Positions 57,101-64,000 of a stretch of 64,000 nucleotides of DNA are shown here, one piece after another. Source of the stretch: Tolypothrix sp. PCC 7712 (GTDB lineage: Bacteria; Cyanobacteriota; Cyanobacteriia; Cyanobacteriales; Nostocaceae). Position 1 is the first letter of the stretch. Each line of letters opens with the position of its first letter. A program made the translations under genes and the position numbers. The stretch lies in NCBI RefSeq assembly GCF_025860405.1, contig NZ_CP063785.1, forward strand, positions 1,240,001-1,304,000. The letters are read 5' to 3'. Under the pieces are notes generated by a model, which did no database searches, had not been told where the DNA came from, and was given only the letters and a program-made list of their open reading frames with translations.

Positions 57101-57735
57101 ATCAGAACCTAGACTTACAACAGCTATCCAGATCTGCTAGAGAAGCAAGTATTGCCTTTGATCGGTTACCTTTTACCCGTCAAGAAGCTGATACTATTCT
57201 CTCTTTAGTCCCTGCAAAAGAACGCAAGCAAGCCTATGACTTTGCCGCTAACCGTTCAGTAGCTACCAATGCTCAGTTGAGTCAATACCGAATCATACAT
57301 TTTGCTACTCATGGCATCCTCAACAGCCAAAACCCAGAATTATCAGGAGTTGTACTGTCGTTATTTGATGAAACTGGCAAACCTCAAAACGGCTTTTTGC
57401 GCCTACATGATATTTTCAACCTGAAACTACCAGCAGAATTAGTAGTACTGAGTGCTTGTGAAACTGGTTTGGGTGAAGAAGTCAAGGGAGAAGGATTAAT
57501 AGGCTTGACAAGAGGATTTATGTACGCAGGTAGTCCGAGAGTTTTGGTAAGTCTGTGGGGTGTAGACGATCGCGGAACTTCGGAATTAATGAAAAAGTTT
57601 TATAGCAAAATGTTGCAACAGGGCTTAAAACCTGCTGCGGCATTACGGGCGGCACAAGTAGAAATGTGGCGCAATCCCGACTACAGCGCACCTTATTTCT
57701 GGGCACCTTTCACTCTCCAAGGCGAGTGGCGCTAA
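54169..57735 (+). CDS. TPR-CHAT protein (caspase-like peptidase domain)
   Basis: The product has 1188 residues. An N-terminal hydrophobic segment (about 10-35) suggests export or anchoring. At least thirteen TPR units of about 40 residues (NQAL, YYNQALSI, LGNIGDIYA patterns) span about 45-650, followed by a coiled coil (about 715-790) and a CHAT domain (about 860-1188) with the catalytic pair His1048 (FATHG) and Cys1097 (LSACETGLGE). CHAT proteases act in programmed responses; in some defence systems TPR-CHAT is activated by a partner. Here no such partner is adjacent; the divergent PEP-CTERM gene is the only neighbour. Similar stand-alone proteins are frequent in Nostocales. Confidence 0.92.
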   Translation: MHRRLISIFSHRTFIVFISMMLLSESIGMTARAINLEIAQKPTTNSQNLSPAQQRAYAQAKQLLQTANQLLQQGTPASRQQALAKYLEALKIWREIGDSSQEATTLLSIGTLYYFQGDNSKALEYFNQGLSIRRQLKDRLGEAVMLQSIAGAYYNLEEKLKALEYYNQALSIFQAEKQSYFAAGVLIGIGRIYFTSGETQKALDFYNQALNLQRASQDLDGQVNTLETIGRAYSQLGEPQKALTALNQALEIQRTRKNIAGQVDTLTNIATLYSSLGDNQRARETLNQILELQKQLSQPDPNRQAITYMGIGVTYVVANDYQKALEYYNQARSLFQKSGSASAEAEVLIQISFVYDELGQQQKALSALNQALTLQRAQKNRSREAFTLGNIGDIYASFGNYQQALDFYNQALALQRQSKEFSGEAATLTSLAQLYEFLGDYQLSVDTYNQALDKFRKIGDRSQEAKILDHIGNVYRSASKPEKALDYYNQALQLWRKQGALFQEFATLTGLIRAYESLKDYPKALDTANQALTLAKKQQSTFSEASALGLLGRVYLAAGDYQKSLDFSQQANSKFRALGLLSGEANTLRNLGKVYNALKQYQQAIENYNQELTLLRQLGDRTAEAETLYNMAVSERDRNNLEAARNQIESTIKIVEDIRTRVTSQDLRTSYFASVQKYYEFYVDLLMRSHKQQPSKGDDALALQASERARARSLLDLLAEANADIREGIDPKLLESERSLQKQLDAQEKLSLKLSSSGNKTEIQKLEQQTQALLEQYRQLQAKIRATSPRYAALTQPQTLSLKQIQQQILDDNTLLLEYALGEERSYLWAVSKNSITSYELPKRAEIAAAVQEFRKVLISPIQRTSPAAAATPLTQMILAPVAQQLGQRRLVIVADGALQYIPFAALNTPSAKTNSYEPLAVNHEIITLPSASTLGVLRQETTGRKPAPKALAVIADPIFSLNDERVKVKPPTQANSNQNLDLQQLSRSAREASIAFDRLPFTRQEADTILSLVPAKERKQAYDFAANRSVATNAQLSQYRIIHFATHGILNSQNPELSGVVLSLFDETGKPQNGFLRLHDIFNLKLPAELVVLSACETGLGEEVKGEGLIGLTRGFMYAGSPRVLVSLWGVDDRGTSELMKKFYSKMLQQGLKPAAALRAAQVEMWRNPDYSAPYFWAPFTLQGEWR

Positions 57736-57827
57736 CCTAACATCATTGTTTTGGGACTATCTAGAAAATTGCAAGGGTTTCAAAACTGATACCAATTCAA
57801 ATAATGTTTGCGACAGATAAATTCTTT

Positions 57828-57890
57828 GTAGGGGCACGGCACCTGTAAGATATTTGATATGCCAAAAGATTGTGGATGCCGTGCCCCTAC
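57828..57890. repeat. Inverted repeat GTAGGGGCACGGCA
   Basis: Exact 14-bp arms at 57828-57841 and 57877-57890 around 35 bases. This is a well-spread cyanobacterial hairpin repeat and may end the CHAT transcript. Confidence 0.75.
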
Positions 57891-58015
57891 ACATCTGTCT
57901 TCTTTCAAAACGGTATAAGTTTGCAATCAATACTTGTCATTAACCCAATATTTGCTCTCATATCCGCAACAACTTTTCTCACAAAGGATTGCACTTTAGT
58001 TTCGTTGATCATGCT

Positions 58016-58474
58016 TCATCTTCTAAAATTTTCAATTGTTAAATTTGAGTTACTTTTGTTAACCGCTTGCTCAACGGTGAAACTAATTTCTTGACCATAG
58101 GAAACTTCAAGGGTGTGACCATCAGGATCTCGGAAAAAAGCCCAGTAACCAACGGGAAAGCCCCAATCATGGGGGCCATCGATTAACAAACCTTCTAAGC
58201 GCGCTTCATTGCAAAGACGATCTACTTCCTCACGAGTTTGACAAGCTACCCCGAGATGAGATGAAGGTGCAAGTGTACTTTTTAATTCAGCCACTTGAAT
58301 TAAGACAATCACAAATGGTCGAGTTAAATCACTAATCCAAGCAACGTCTACGTGCTTCGTTTTATCAGTACGACGATGCACTACTTGCATTGCCGCATAC
58401 TTGGCATAAAACGCTATGCTTTGATCGATGTTGCTTACCCCAAGAGCAATGTGAGTAAAACCTAGATCCGACAT
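58016..58474 (-). CDS. VOC-family protein
   Basis: The product has 152 residues. It has FTHIALGVSNID (His8), SSHLGVACQT (His) and FFRDPDGHTLEVSYG (Glu), the metal-ligand pattern of a one-module VOC enzyme. The substrate is not known. Its ATG overlaps the stop of the 53-codon frame at 58474-58635 as ATGA on the coding strand, which suggests translational coupling. Confidence 0.85.
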   Translation of the reverse strand: MSDLGFTHIALGVSNIDQSIAFYAKYAAMQVVHRRTDKTKHVDVAWISDLTRPFVIVLIQVAELKSTLAPSSHLGVACQTREEVDRLCNEARLEGLLIDGPHDWGFPVGYWAFFRDPDGHTLEVSYGQEISFTVEQAVNKSNSNLTIENFRR

Positions 58475-58635
58475 CAGCTTTCACCTTTTGAGAAATCAAC
58501 AATATCTTTCACATTAAGATATTGCCGATAAGCAAAAGCTGCGGATAGCGTAGCATCGCGTAATTCTGCTACAGGTACATCTATTAAGTAAGTTGGCGAA
58601 ATTAAAGATAACTGGCTGAGGCTGTCATTGGTCAT
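58474..58635 (-). CDS. 53-residue ORF overlapping the VOC gene, possible truncated gene
   Basis: Minus-strand frame ATG ACC AAT GAC (58635) to TGA (58474-58476), 53 residues, ending FAYRQYLNVKDIVDFSKGES. The stop overlaps the VOC start as ATGA. The start codon lies in a TGACCAA tandem repeat (58623-58656), so the frame may be the surviving C-terminus of a longer gene whose 5' part was replaced by the repeat. No family is recognised. The overlap and unbroken frame argue that it was once, or still is, coding. Confidence 0.5.
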   Translation of the reverse strand: MTNDSLSQLSLISPTYLIDVPVAELRDATLSAAFAYRQYLNVKDIVDFSKGES

Positions 58636-58656
58636 TGGTCATTGGTCATTGGTCAT
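58623..58656. repeat. GGTCATT tandem repeat
   Basis: Four to five exact 7-bp units. It provides the start codon of the 53-residue frame. Confidence 0.8.
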
Positions 58657-58718
58657 TTTTATCGACTTACATACTTGACAACAATCATCTCACTTTTAAC
58701 TCAAGACTAATCACCGCT

Positions 58719-59147
58719 TTACTGAGTCAAGTTGATAGCAAAGTGAAAAGCTCTAATTTCTAAACGCTGCTGGAAGTAAAAACGATGAGCGGCGAAACGC
58801 TGAACGCCAGAGTCGAGATGTAATTGTTCGCAAGCATGAGATTTAGCATAGTCTAAGAGCCAATTTAATAGATGACTACCATAGCCTTGAGAGCGATCGC
58901 CTTCTTGAGTAACTAAATCATCAACATAGAGAAACTTACCCCAAGATAAGCTTTCAGATATTCTAAATCCTGCTACTGCTCTGACTGTCCCTTCATCTTC
59001 CAGATAAGCAAGACGATAGCCTTGCTGTTGTTGTCTTCTAATGCGAGTTACAAAATCACTAGCGATGAGATGGGGACGAAGTGCTTGCATGATAGCAAAA
59101 CAGCGCTCAATTTCTGCATCAGACTGGGCTAGGGCAATATCAATCAT
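58719..59147 (-). CDS. GNAT-family N-acetyltransferase
   Basis: The product has 142 residues. The GNAT core has KFLYVDDLVT (beta4), then RSQGYGSHLLNWLLDYA with the acetyl-CoA loop QGYGS, and a C-terminal ACEQLHLDSGV. The substrate is unknown. It lies 83 bp upstream of the 53-residue frame on the same strand and could be its operon head. Confidence 0.88.
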   Translation of the reverse strand: MIDIALAQSDAEIERCFAIMQALRPHLIASDFVTRIRRQQQQGYRLAYLEDEGTVRAVAGFRISESLSWGKFLYVDDLVTQEGDRSQGYGSHLLNWLLDYAKSHACEQLHLDSGVQRFAAHRFYFQQRLEIRAFHFAINLTQ

Positions 59148-59369
59148 TTAAGCTGGGGGAAGTTCACAATTGTGAGTTTCTGACAATGTTAAAGGTAATT
59201 GTAATCCTGATGCGATCGCAATTTCTGGCGGTTCCTCAATAAATAATTCGTAATTCGTAATTCTTAATACGCTATGGGGACGTGCAAAGCGAAAGTCTGC
59301 TGAGAATTGCTATTTGTTATTAATCCTCATCCAGACTTTAATAACTCACTTTTAGAGACAATTTAGAAA

Positions 59370-59517
59370 GTAGGGTGTGTTACGGCTATGAAAGTATTTG
59401 GAACACAGAAACAATGAAATTTAGCCGTAACGCACCGCCGAGTGGATGGTGCGTTAGGCGCTAGGGTAGTTATTTCGTGACAAATCATCTTGGAAATCAG
59501 CGCCTAACACACCCTAC
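59370..59517. mobile_element. MITE-like element with GTAGGGTGTGTTA ends
   Basis: 148 bp with exact 13-bp terminal inverted repeats (59370-59382 and 59505-59517) and internal pieces TAACGCACC and GGTGCGTTAGGCGC that fold into further hairpins. No coding capacity. The type is widespread in cyanobacterial genomes. Confidence 0.75.
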
Positions 59518-59548
59518 AGTAAATAAATATTTTCTTAATCTCTACATA

Positions 59549-59699
59549 ATTGCTAGTTAATGTTTCTGAACAATATCGAAAAAGCACTACTAAAGTTAGG
59601 GTTCTTTAGCTATTGCTAACTAAAGTTTCCGATCAATCTTGAAACTGCACCAGTAAAGATAAAGGTTTTAAGCTGCTAACTTAAGCTTCTTGTTAAGTT
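59549..59699. repeat. 63-bp imperfect direct repeats upstream of speY
   Basis: Copy a 59549-59611 and copy b 59612-59674 share the order ATTGCTA, AGTTTC/TGTTTC, CAAT, GCAC, TAAAG and TTTA-GCT; a third partial copy starts at 59675. About 65-70% identity by eye. They end 80 bp before the speY ATG. Confidence 0.55.
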
Positions 59700-59779
59700 A
59701 AAGGCAAAGAGTTAAGCAAACATCAATGACTAATGATCAATACCAAAAAATACTCCTGAAGAGTAAATCTACAATTTAA

Positions 59780-61009
59780 ATGCGTAACAGCTTAACATTA
59801 GATTCGGCGCGTTTACTTTTCGGGATTCTCAAAATGTCAAAACAGCTAGGTCAAAAAATAGCACCAGTACCCATGTCAGCAGATATTGGGGTAGTTGATT
59901 TAATTGATAATTACTTCACTGCTTACAACTCGGCGCGGTTGCGGGAAATTTGCCAATTGCTGAGTCGTGATGTGCTAACTGATGGTGTAACAGTAGGTGT
60001 GAGCCTTTCTGGTGCAATGACACCAGCCGGCTTCGGTGTTTCTGTTCTTGCACCTTTGATTCGTAACGGCTTTATTGACTGGATGATTAGTACTGGTGCA
60101 AATCTTTATCATGATATGCACTATGGCTTAGGTTTTGAACTCTTCGCTGGTAATCCATTTTTGGATGATGTGAAGCTACGCCAGGAAGGAACTATCCGCA
60201 TTTATGACATTATTTTCGGTTACGATGTCCTATTGGAAACCGATGCGTTTATCCGCAAGATTCTGCAAGCTGAACCTTTCCAAAAGCGCATGGGAACTGC
60301 TGAGTTTCATCATTTACTAGGAAAGTATGTTTGGGAAATCGAAAAGCAACTGGGCGTAAAAAATTCCTGCTTGCTAGCTACAGCCTATGAGTATGGCGTA
60401 CCCATTTATACTTCTTCCCCTGGCGATAGTTCAATTGGGATGAACGTTGCAGCTTTAGCTTTGGAAGGTTCGCAGTTAATATTAGATCCCTCAATTGATG
60501 TGAACGAAACAGCTGCGATCGCCTACAATGCACGTGAAGCTGAAGGTAAAAGTGCGGCAGTAATTATTGGTGGTGGTAGTCCTAAGAATTTCTTGCTACA
60601 AACCCAACCGCAACTGCACGAAGTACTAGGCTTAGAAGAACGGGGACATGATTACTTTGTGCAGTTTACTGATGCACGTCCTGATACAGGCGGTTTATCT
60701 GGGGCGACACCTTCGGAAGCTGTAAGTTGGGGTAAGATTGACCCGGAAGAGTTACCCAGCACCATTGTTTGTTACACCGACAGCACGATCGCTTTACCAT
60801 TGGTAACAGCATATGTTCTTAAACAATGTCAGCCTCGCCCAGTGAAGCGGCTGTATGACAAGCGTGATGCTATTGTGGAAACACTGCGACAAGATTATCT
60901 TGCAGCTAAATCACAACCATCAGATCAAATCCCTGCGGCTGTTGCAAAAGATGCATCTCAGCAAGCAGCAACTTATCCTTGCGGCAGATTGATTCCTAAT
61001 ACTCCTTAG
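59780..61009 (+). CDS. speY: Deoxyhypusine-synthase-like homospermidine synthesis enzyme
   Basis: The product has 409 residues from the ATG at 59780; an internal ATG at 59834 gives the more usual N-terminus [13 protein letters not shown]. It belongs to the deoxyhypusine synthase fold: [27 protein letters not shown] (NAD region), [13 protein letters not shown] and [13 protein letters not shown] with Lys269, equivalent to the catalytic Lys. Bacteria lack eIF5A; in Anabaena PCC 7120 the homologue SpeY makes homospermidine from putrescine and spermidine-type donors and is needed for normal diazotrophic growth. All key residues are present. Confidence 0.9.
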   Translation: MRNSLTLDSARLLFGILKMSKQLGQKIAPVPMSADIGVVDLIDNYFTAYNSARLREICQLLSRDVLTDGVTVGVSLSGAMTPAGFGVSVLAPLIRNGFIDWMISTGANLYHDMHYGLGFELFAGNPFLDDVKLRQEGTIRIYDIIFGYDVLLETDAFIRKILQAEPFQKRMGTAEFHHLLGKYVWEIEKQLGVKNSCLLATAYEYGVPIYTSSPGDSSIGMNVAALALEGSQLILDPSIDVNETAAIAYNAREAEGKSAAVIIGGGSPKNFLLQTQPQLHEVLGLEERGHDYFVQFTDARPDTGGLSGATPSEAVSWGKIDPEELPSTIVCYTDSTIALPLVTAYVLKQCQPRPVKRLYDKRDAIVETLRQDYLAAKSQPSDQIPAAVAKDASQQAATYPCGRLIPNTP

Positions 61010-61017
61010 AACTAGTG

Positions 61018-61229
61018 GGATGCGTTAATAACGCATCCTACATTAACAATGTAAGCCGATACATTGGCATTAGCACCCGATACATTAACAATGTAAGCCG
61101 ATGCATTGCCATTAGCACCCAATACATTAACGATGTAAGCCGATGCATTAGCATTGTCATGCCCTACATTAACAATGTAAACCGATACATTGGCATTGTC
61201 ATACCCTACATTAACGATGTAAACCGATG
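61018..61229. repeat. Palindrome plus 42-bp tandem array after speY
   Basis: A palindrome GATGCGTTAATAACGCATC (61019-61037) is followed by four full 42-bp units (61039-61080, 61081-61122, 61123-61164, 61165-61206) and a partial fifth to 61229. Each unit starts TACATTAACAATGTA, itself a hairpin (arms TACATT/AATGTA, or GATGTA with wobble), then a GCCGATRCATT part and an ATTAGCACCC or ATTGTCATNCCC part. 42 bp is 14 codons, and a frame from 61015 stays open to 61257 with YINNVSRYIGI-like repeats, but no RBS is seen and a DNA/RNA structure role looks likelier. Confidence 0.85.
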
Positions 61230-61459
61230 TGATCGCACTTGCACTTTATACTCATAAATTACCAATTGTGATTGTTACAACAAAAACCCTGTTTTTGTCT
61301 CGCGCCATAAGGTAGATGAAACCGCAGTGCGATCGCAGGTAAAACATAAAGACTGTTACTAAAGTTATTTTTACGAATTAATCAATGTAAAAATGACAAA
61401 CCCCAATTACCAATGCCCAATGCCCCATGCCCCATACCTAATAACAAATAGGAGATATT
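61230..61459. other. Spacer before aldo/keto reductase
   Basis: HIP1-type site near 61330 and GCCCAAT/GCCCCAT repeat words at 61405-61440, then a good RBS (AGGAG) 6 nt before the next ATG. No gene. Confidence 0.5.
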
Positions 61460-62440
<981 letters not shown>

Positions 62441-62475
62441 GGGACTTCCAAATAAAAAAATATCCCATTATTTTT

Positions 62476-62533
62476 TGTGGGGTGGACATCTTGTCCGCCC
62501 AGTTTATGTGGCAGGCAAGATGCCCGCCCCACA
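62476..62533. repeat. Inverted repeat TGTGGGG...CCCCACA
   Basis: Outer arms 62476-62482 and 62527-62533, with inner CATCTTGTC/GGCAAGATG pairing. It is a dispersed cyanobacterial hairpin, 35 bp after the aldo/keto reductase stop. Confidence 0.65.
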
Positions 62534-62590
62534 AGATGGAATAATTTATTTCTTGGAAATCCCTAATAGCAATTGCCTACACTCGTATAT

Positions 62591-62765
62591 GTAATGGGAA
62601 AAAGGGGAAAGGTGAAAGGGGAAGGGGAAAATACAAAACCTTTTCCCCTTAGCCTTTTCCCAAATTCTGCAAGAAGTCTATGTAATGGGAAAAAGGTGAA
62701 AGGTGAAAGGGGAAGGGAAAATACAAAAACCTTTCCCCCTTACCCCTTACCCTTTCCCCCTTACC
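62591..62765. repeat. Two 91-bp copies of a GGGGAAAGG repeat
   Basis: Both copies begin GTAATGGGAAAAAGG, continue with purine-rich GGTGAAAGGGGAAGGG words, ACAAAACCT and a C-rich arm that pairs back. The first ends AGAAGTCTAT as does the copy near 27610. Confidence 0.7.
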
Positions 62766-62770
62766 TATTG

Positions 62771-63667
62771 TTAAACCTGACTTTCTACAGGCTGCTGAAC
62801 AGGAGTGATTGCAGCCATCTTTCTACCGTAGCTAATAGCAATCAAAGCTGTAACATTCATAAACAGACTGTAAATCGCTGCTGGTATTGCCATATCAGGA
62901 TTATTGAGTAACCCAGCAGTAATTGCGATCGCTAACGTGCCATTTTGGATGCCAACTTCAATGACAATGCAGATTTGCTGTGGCAGATTGAGGTTAAATA
63001 GCTTGCCAATATAAAATCCTGCCAACATTGAGATCACATTTAACAGCGCTACACCAACTCCCACTTGCACAATAAAGCTAGGTAGACGATTCCACTCCCG
63101 AATAATCAGCAGCAGAATAATTAACGCTAAGAAAGAAACTGCTAGACGATTAGTTACTTTTTCTAGACGACGAGCCACTTCTGGAAATAGCTGCCGCACT
63201 CCCATTCCCAACCCTATAGGTAGCAGCGTCATCAGAAAAATTTGTAGTATGGTAGCACCAATGGGTAAAGCGATCGCAGCTGTCTCTCCCATGAAGTGCT
63301 GGTATGCTAGGTTTCCTACTACTGGAATTGTAAATACTGTAATCACACTGCTAAAAGCTGTGAGAGTCACTGAAAGGGCAACATCACCCTTAGCCAAGAA
63401 TGTGATGACATTTGAGGATACCCCACCTGGACATAATGCCACGATCATTAACCCCATTGCGATCGTAGGTTGCATGGGTACAACTTTAGTAATGATGAAA
63501 GCAATAATTGGTAAAAAAACTAACTGACTAATCAAGCCAATAGCGACAGCTTTAGGATACTTCTTTATACGTTGGAAATCTTCTGGAATCAGAGATAAAC
63601 CCATTCCTAGCATAATGATAGCCAGGGCAATAGGTAAAACAACGGCCGTCAAAAAGCTGGCTTCCAT
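62771..63667 (-). CDS. Bile acid:sodium symporter (BASS) family transporter
   Basis: From the ATG at 63667 the product has 298 residues (a TTG at 63673 adds two). About nine or ten membrane helices. The GMGLSLIPEDF start, CPGGVSSNVITFLAKGDVALS (about 79-99; the sodium-site crossover region) and EVGIQNGTLAIAI (about 237-249) are BASS hallmarks. In cyanobacteria the family includes sodium-coupled anion carriers; this one differs from the SbtA and BicA bicarbonate families, and the substrate is unknown. Confidence 0.9.
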   Translation of the reverse strand: MEASFLTAVVLPIALAIIMLGMGLSLIPEDFQRIKKYPKAVAIGLISQLVFLPIIAFIITKVVPMQPTIAMGLMIVALCPGGVSSNVITFLAKGDVALSVTLTAFSSVITVFTIPVVGNLAYQHFMGETAAIALPIGATILQIFLMTLLPIGLGMGVRQLFPEVARRLEKVTNRLAVSFLALIILLLIIREWNRLPSFIVQVGVGVALLNVISMLAGFYIGKLFNLNLPQQICIVIEVGIQNGTLAIAITAGLLNNPDMAIPAAIYSLFMNVTALIAISYGRKMAAITPVQQPVESQV

Positions 63668-63783
63668 AATCAATTTTGTATTTATTTGACAAAATTGATG
63701 ATATCAGAATGTTTACCTAGCAATTACACACTAATAATAGGTTATTTGAATACTGATGAAAGTAAGCTAGGTCTAGCTTGTTT

Positions 63784-64000
63784 TTAATTAGACTCTATAC
63801 TCTTACCATTCAGCATCTTTAGCACTTCCTGAATAATTTCGGACTGCTGTTGAGCATCTTCTGATTGTTGTTCTAATCTTTTTGCTGCTAAAGATAAATT
63901 GCGATCGCATTGCTGGGCATTGCCCCATATAATGCATCATCAGGGCGCTGCACAATAGCTACACCATCCCGCATTTTTACCGCCATTAATCCTGCTGTTC
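63784..64000 (-). pseudogene. Remnant of a cheB-type methylesterase gene, frameshifted, cut by window edge
   Basis: Minus strand from the edge reads AGLMAVKMRDGVAIVQRPDD then ALYGAMPSNAIA, the C-terminal part of a CheB methylesterase domain. After GCGATCGC (63901-63908) that frame ends at TAG, while another frame gives LAAKRLEQQSEDAQQQSEII and EVLKMLNG to a TAA at 63784, like the helical tail of long cyanobacterial CheB proteins. The domain end and the intervening region are missing, so an internal deletion with a frameshift has occurred at the HIP1 site. The upstream part lies outside the window. Confidence 0.7.

Larger units (their letters stand above)
59148..59779. other. Spacer with MITE-like element and 63-bp direct repeats
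   Basis: 632 bases without a gene. From left: AATTCGTAATTC units (59240-59262), the 148-bp element at 59370-59517 and the direct repeats at 59549-59699. The speY promoter is expected near the right end. Confidence 0.6.
62441..62770. other. Spacer filled with repeats
   Basis: Inverted repeat at 62476-62533 (TGTGGGG/CCCCACA ends with CATCTTG/CAAGATG inside), then two 91-bp tandem copies of a GGGGAAAGG-type repeat (62591-62681 and 62682-62765) related to 27540-27610. Convergent genes end here, so these hairpins may terminate both. Confidence 0.7.

Noticed and set aside
57870..58094. 74-codon plus-strand frame after the CHAT gene
   Set aside because: It starts in a GTAGGGGCACGGCA hairpin and overlaps the VOC gene; no family look.
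61039..61229. CRISPR array
   Set aside because: Units are contiguous and similar along their full 42 bp; no unique spacers and no cas genes in the window.
61015..61257. 80-codon frame with 14-residue repeats as a protein gene
   Set aside because: No RBS, the frame is the tandem array itself, and the units look like hairpins. Kept as a repeat, with the coding option mentioned.
62573..62911. 112-codon plus-strand frame
   Set aside because: It is a translation of the GGGGAAAGG repeats and overlaps the BASS gene on the other strand.

Overview
The window comes from the chromosome of a filamentous, probably heterocyst-forming cyanobacterium of the Nostoc/Calothrix/Tolypothrix type. Four things point there: very frequent HIP1 octamers (GCGATCGC), a split dnaE gene starting with a DnaE-C intein half, CcbP, SpeY, NarM and PEP-CTERM proteins, and many short tandem repeats (7-mers such as CCCATTA and GGGGACT) in the spacers. 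No ribosomal or phylogenetic marker is present, so the genus is not fixed.

Layout. 1-8.3 kb (minus strand) is a peptide-export locus. Three double-glycine leader precursors, two of them a tandem duplication, are followed by a C39-peptidase ABC exporter, an HlyD-type fusion protein, a histidine-kinase-like membrane protein that has lost its kinase motifs, a response regulator, and the start of a CHASE2 protein cut by the window edge. 9-10.2 kb holds a CcbP-like calcium-binding protein and a retropepsin-like protease. 10.7-23.6 kb is the nitrate assimilation cluster nirA-nrtABCD-nrtP-narB-psiE-like-narM, preceded by an NtcA site with ideal spacing. It carries both an ABC and an MFS nitrate transporter.

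24-37 kb holds a CHASE2 adenylate/guanylate cyclase, a DnaJ-TPR protein, tocopherol cyclase, tRNA-Arg(CCT) with an adjoining tyrosine recombinase, a cobalt transporter cbiMNQO under a cobalamin riboswitch, small conserved proteins, a PD-(D/E)XK protein and dnaE-C. 37-52.5 kb holds gatA, an alpha/beta hydrolase, a RodZ-like protein, a PEP-CTERM protein, a YdeP-type molybdoenzyme with Uma2 and FdhD, two VOC proteins, ylqF, mtnP and a HAD phosphatase. 52.5-64 kb holds a second PEP-CTERM protein divergent from a 1188-residue TPR-CHAT protein, a 53-codon ORF overlapping a VOC gene, a GNAT enzyme, speY followed by a 42-bp palindromic tandem array, an aldo/keto reductase, a BASS transporter and a decayed cheB remnant at the edge.

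Spacers are rich in repeats: two inverted copies of a ~130-bp MITE-like element (26.6 and 39.0 kb), a 148-bp element with 13-bp inverted ends (59.4 kb), a probable IS200/IS605 right-end relic (50.4 kb), and a repeat that also appears in frame inside narB. The less ordinary items are the peptide locus with its degenerate sensor, the dual-transporter nitrate cluster, the integrase with Tyr in place of the box-II His, the 42-bp array, and the cheB deletion whose join lies on a HIP1 site. All family calls rest on motifs read by eye and recalled family knowledge; no database search was run.
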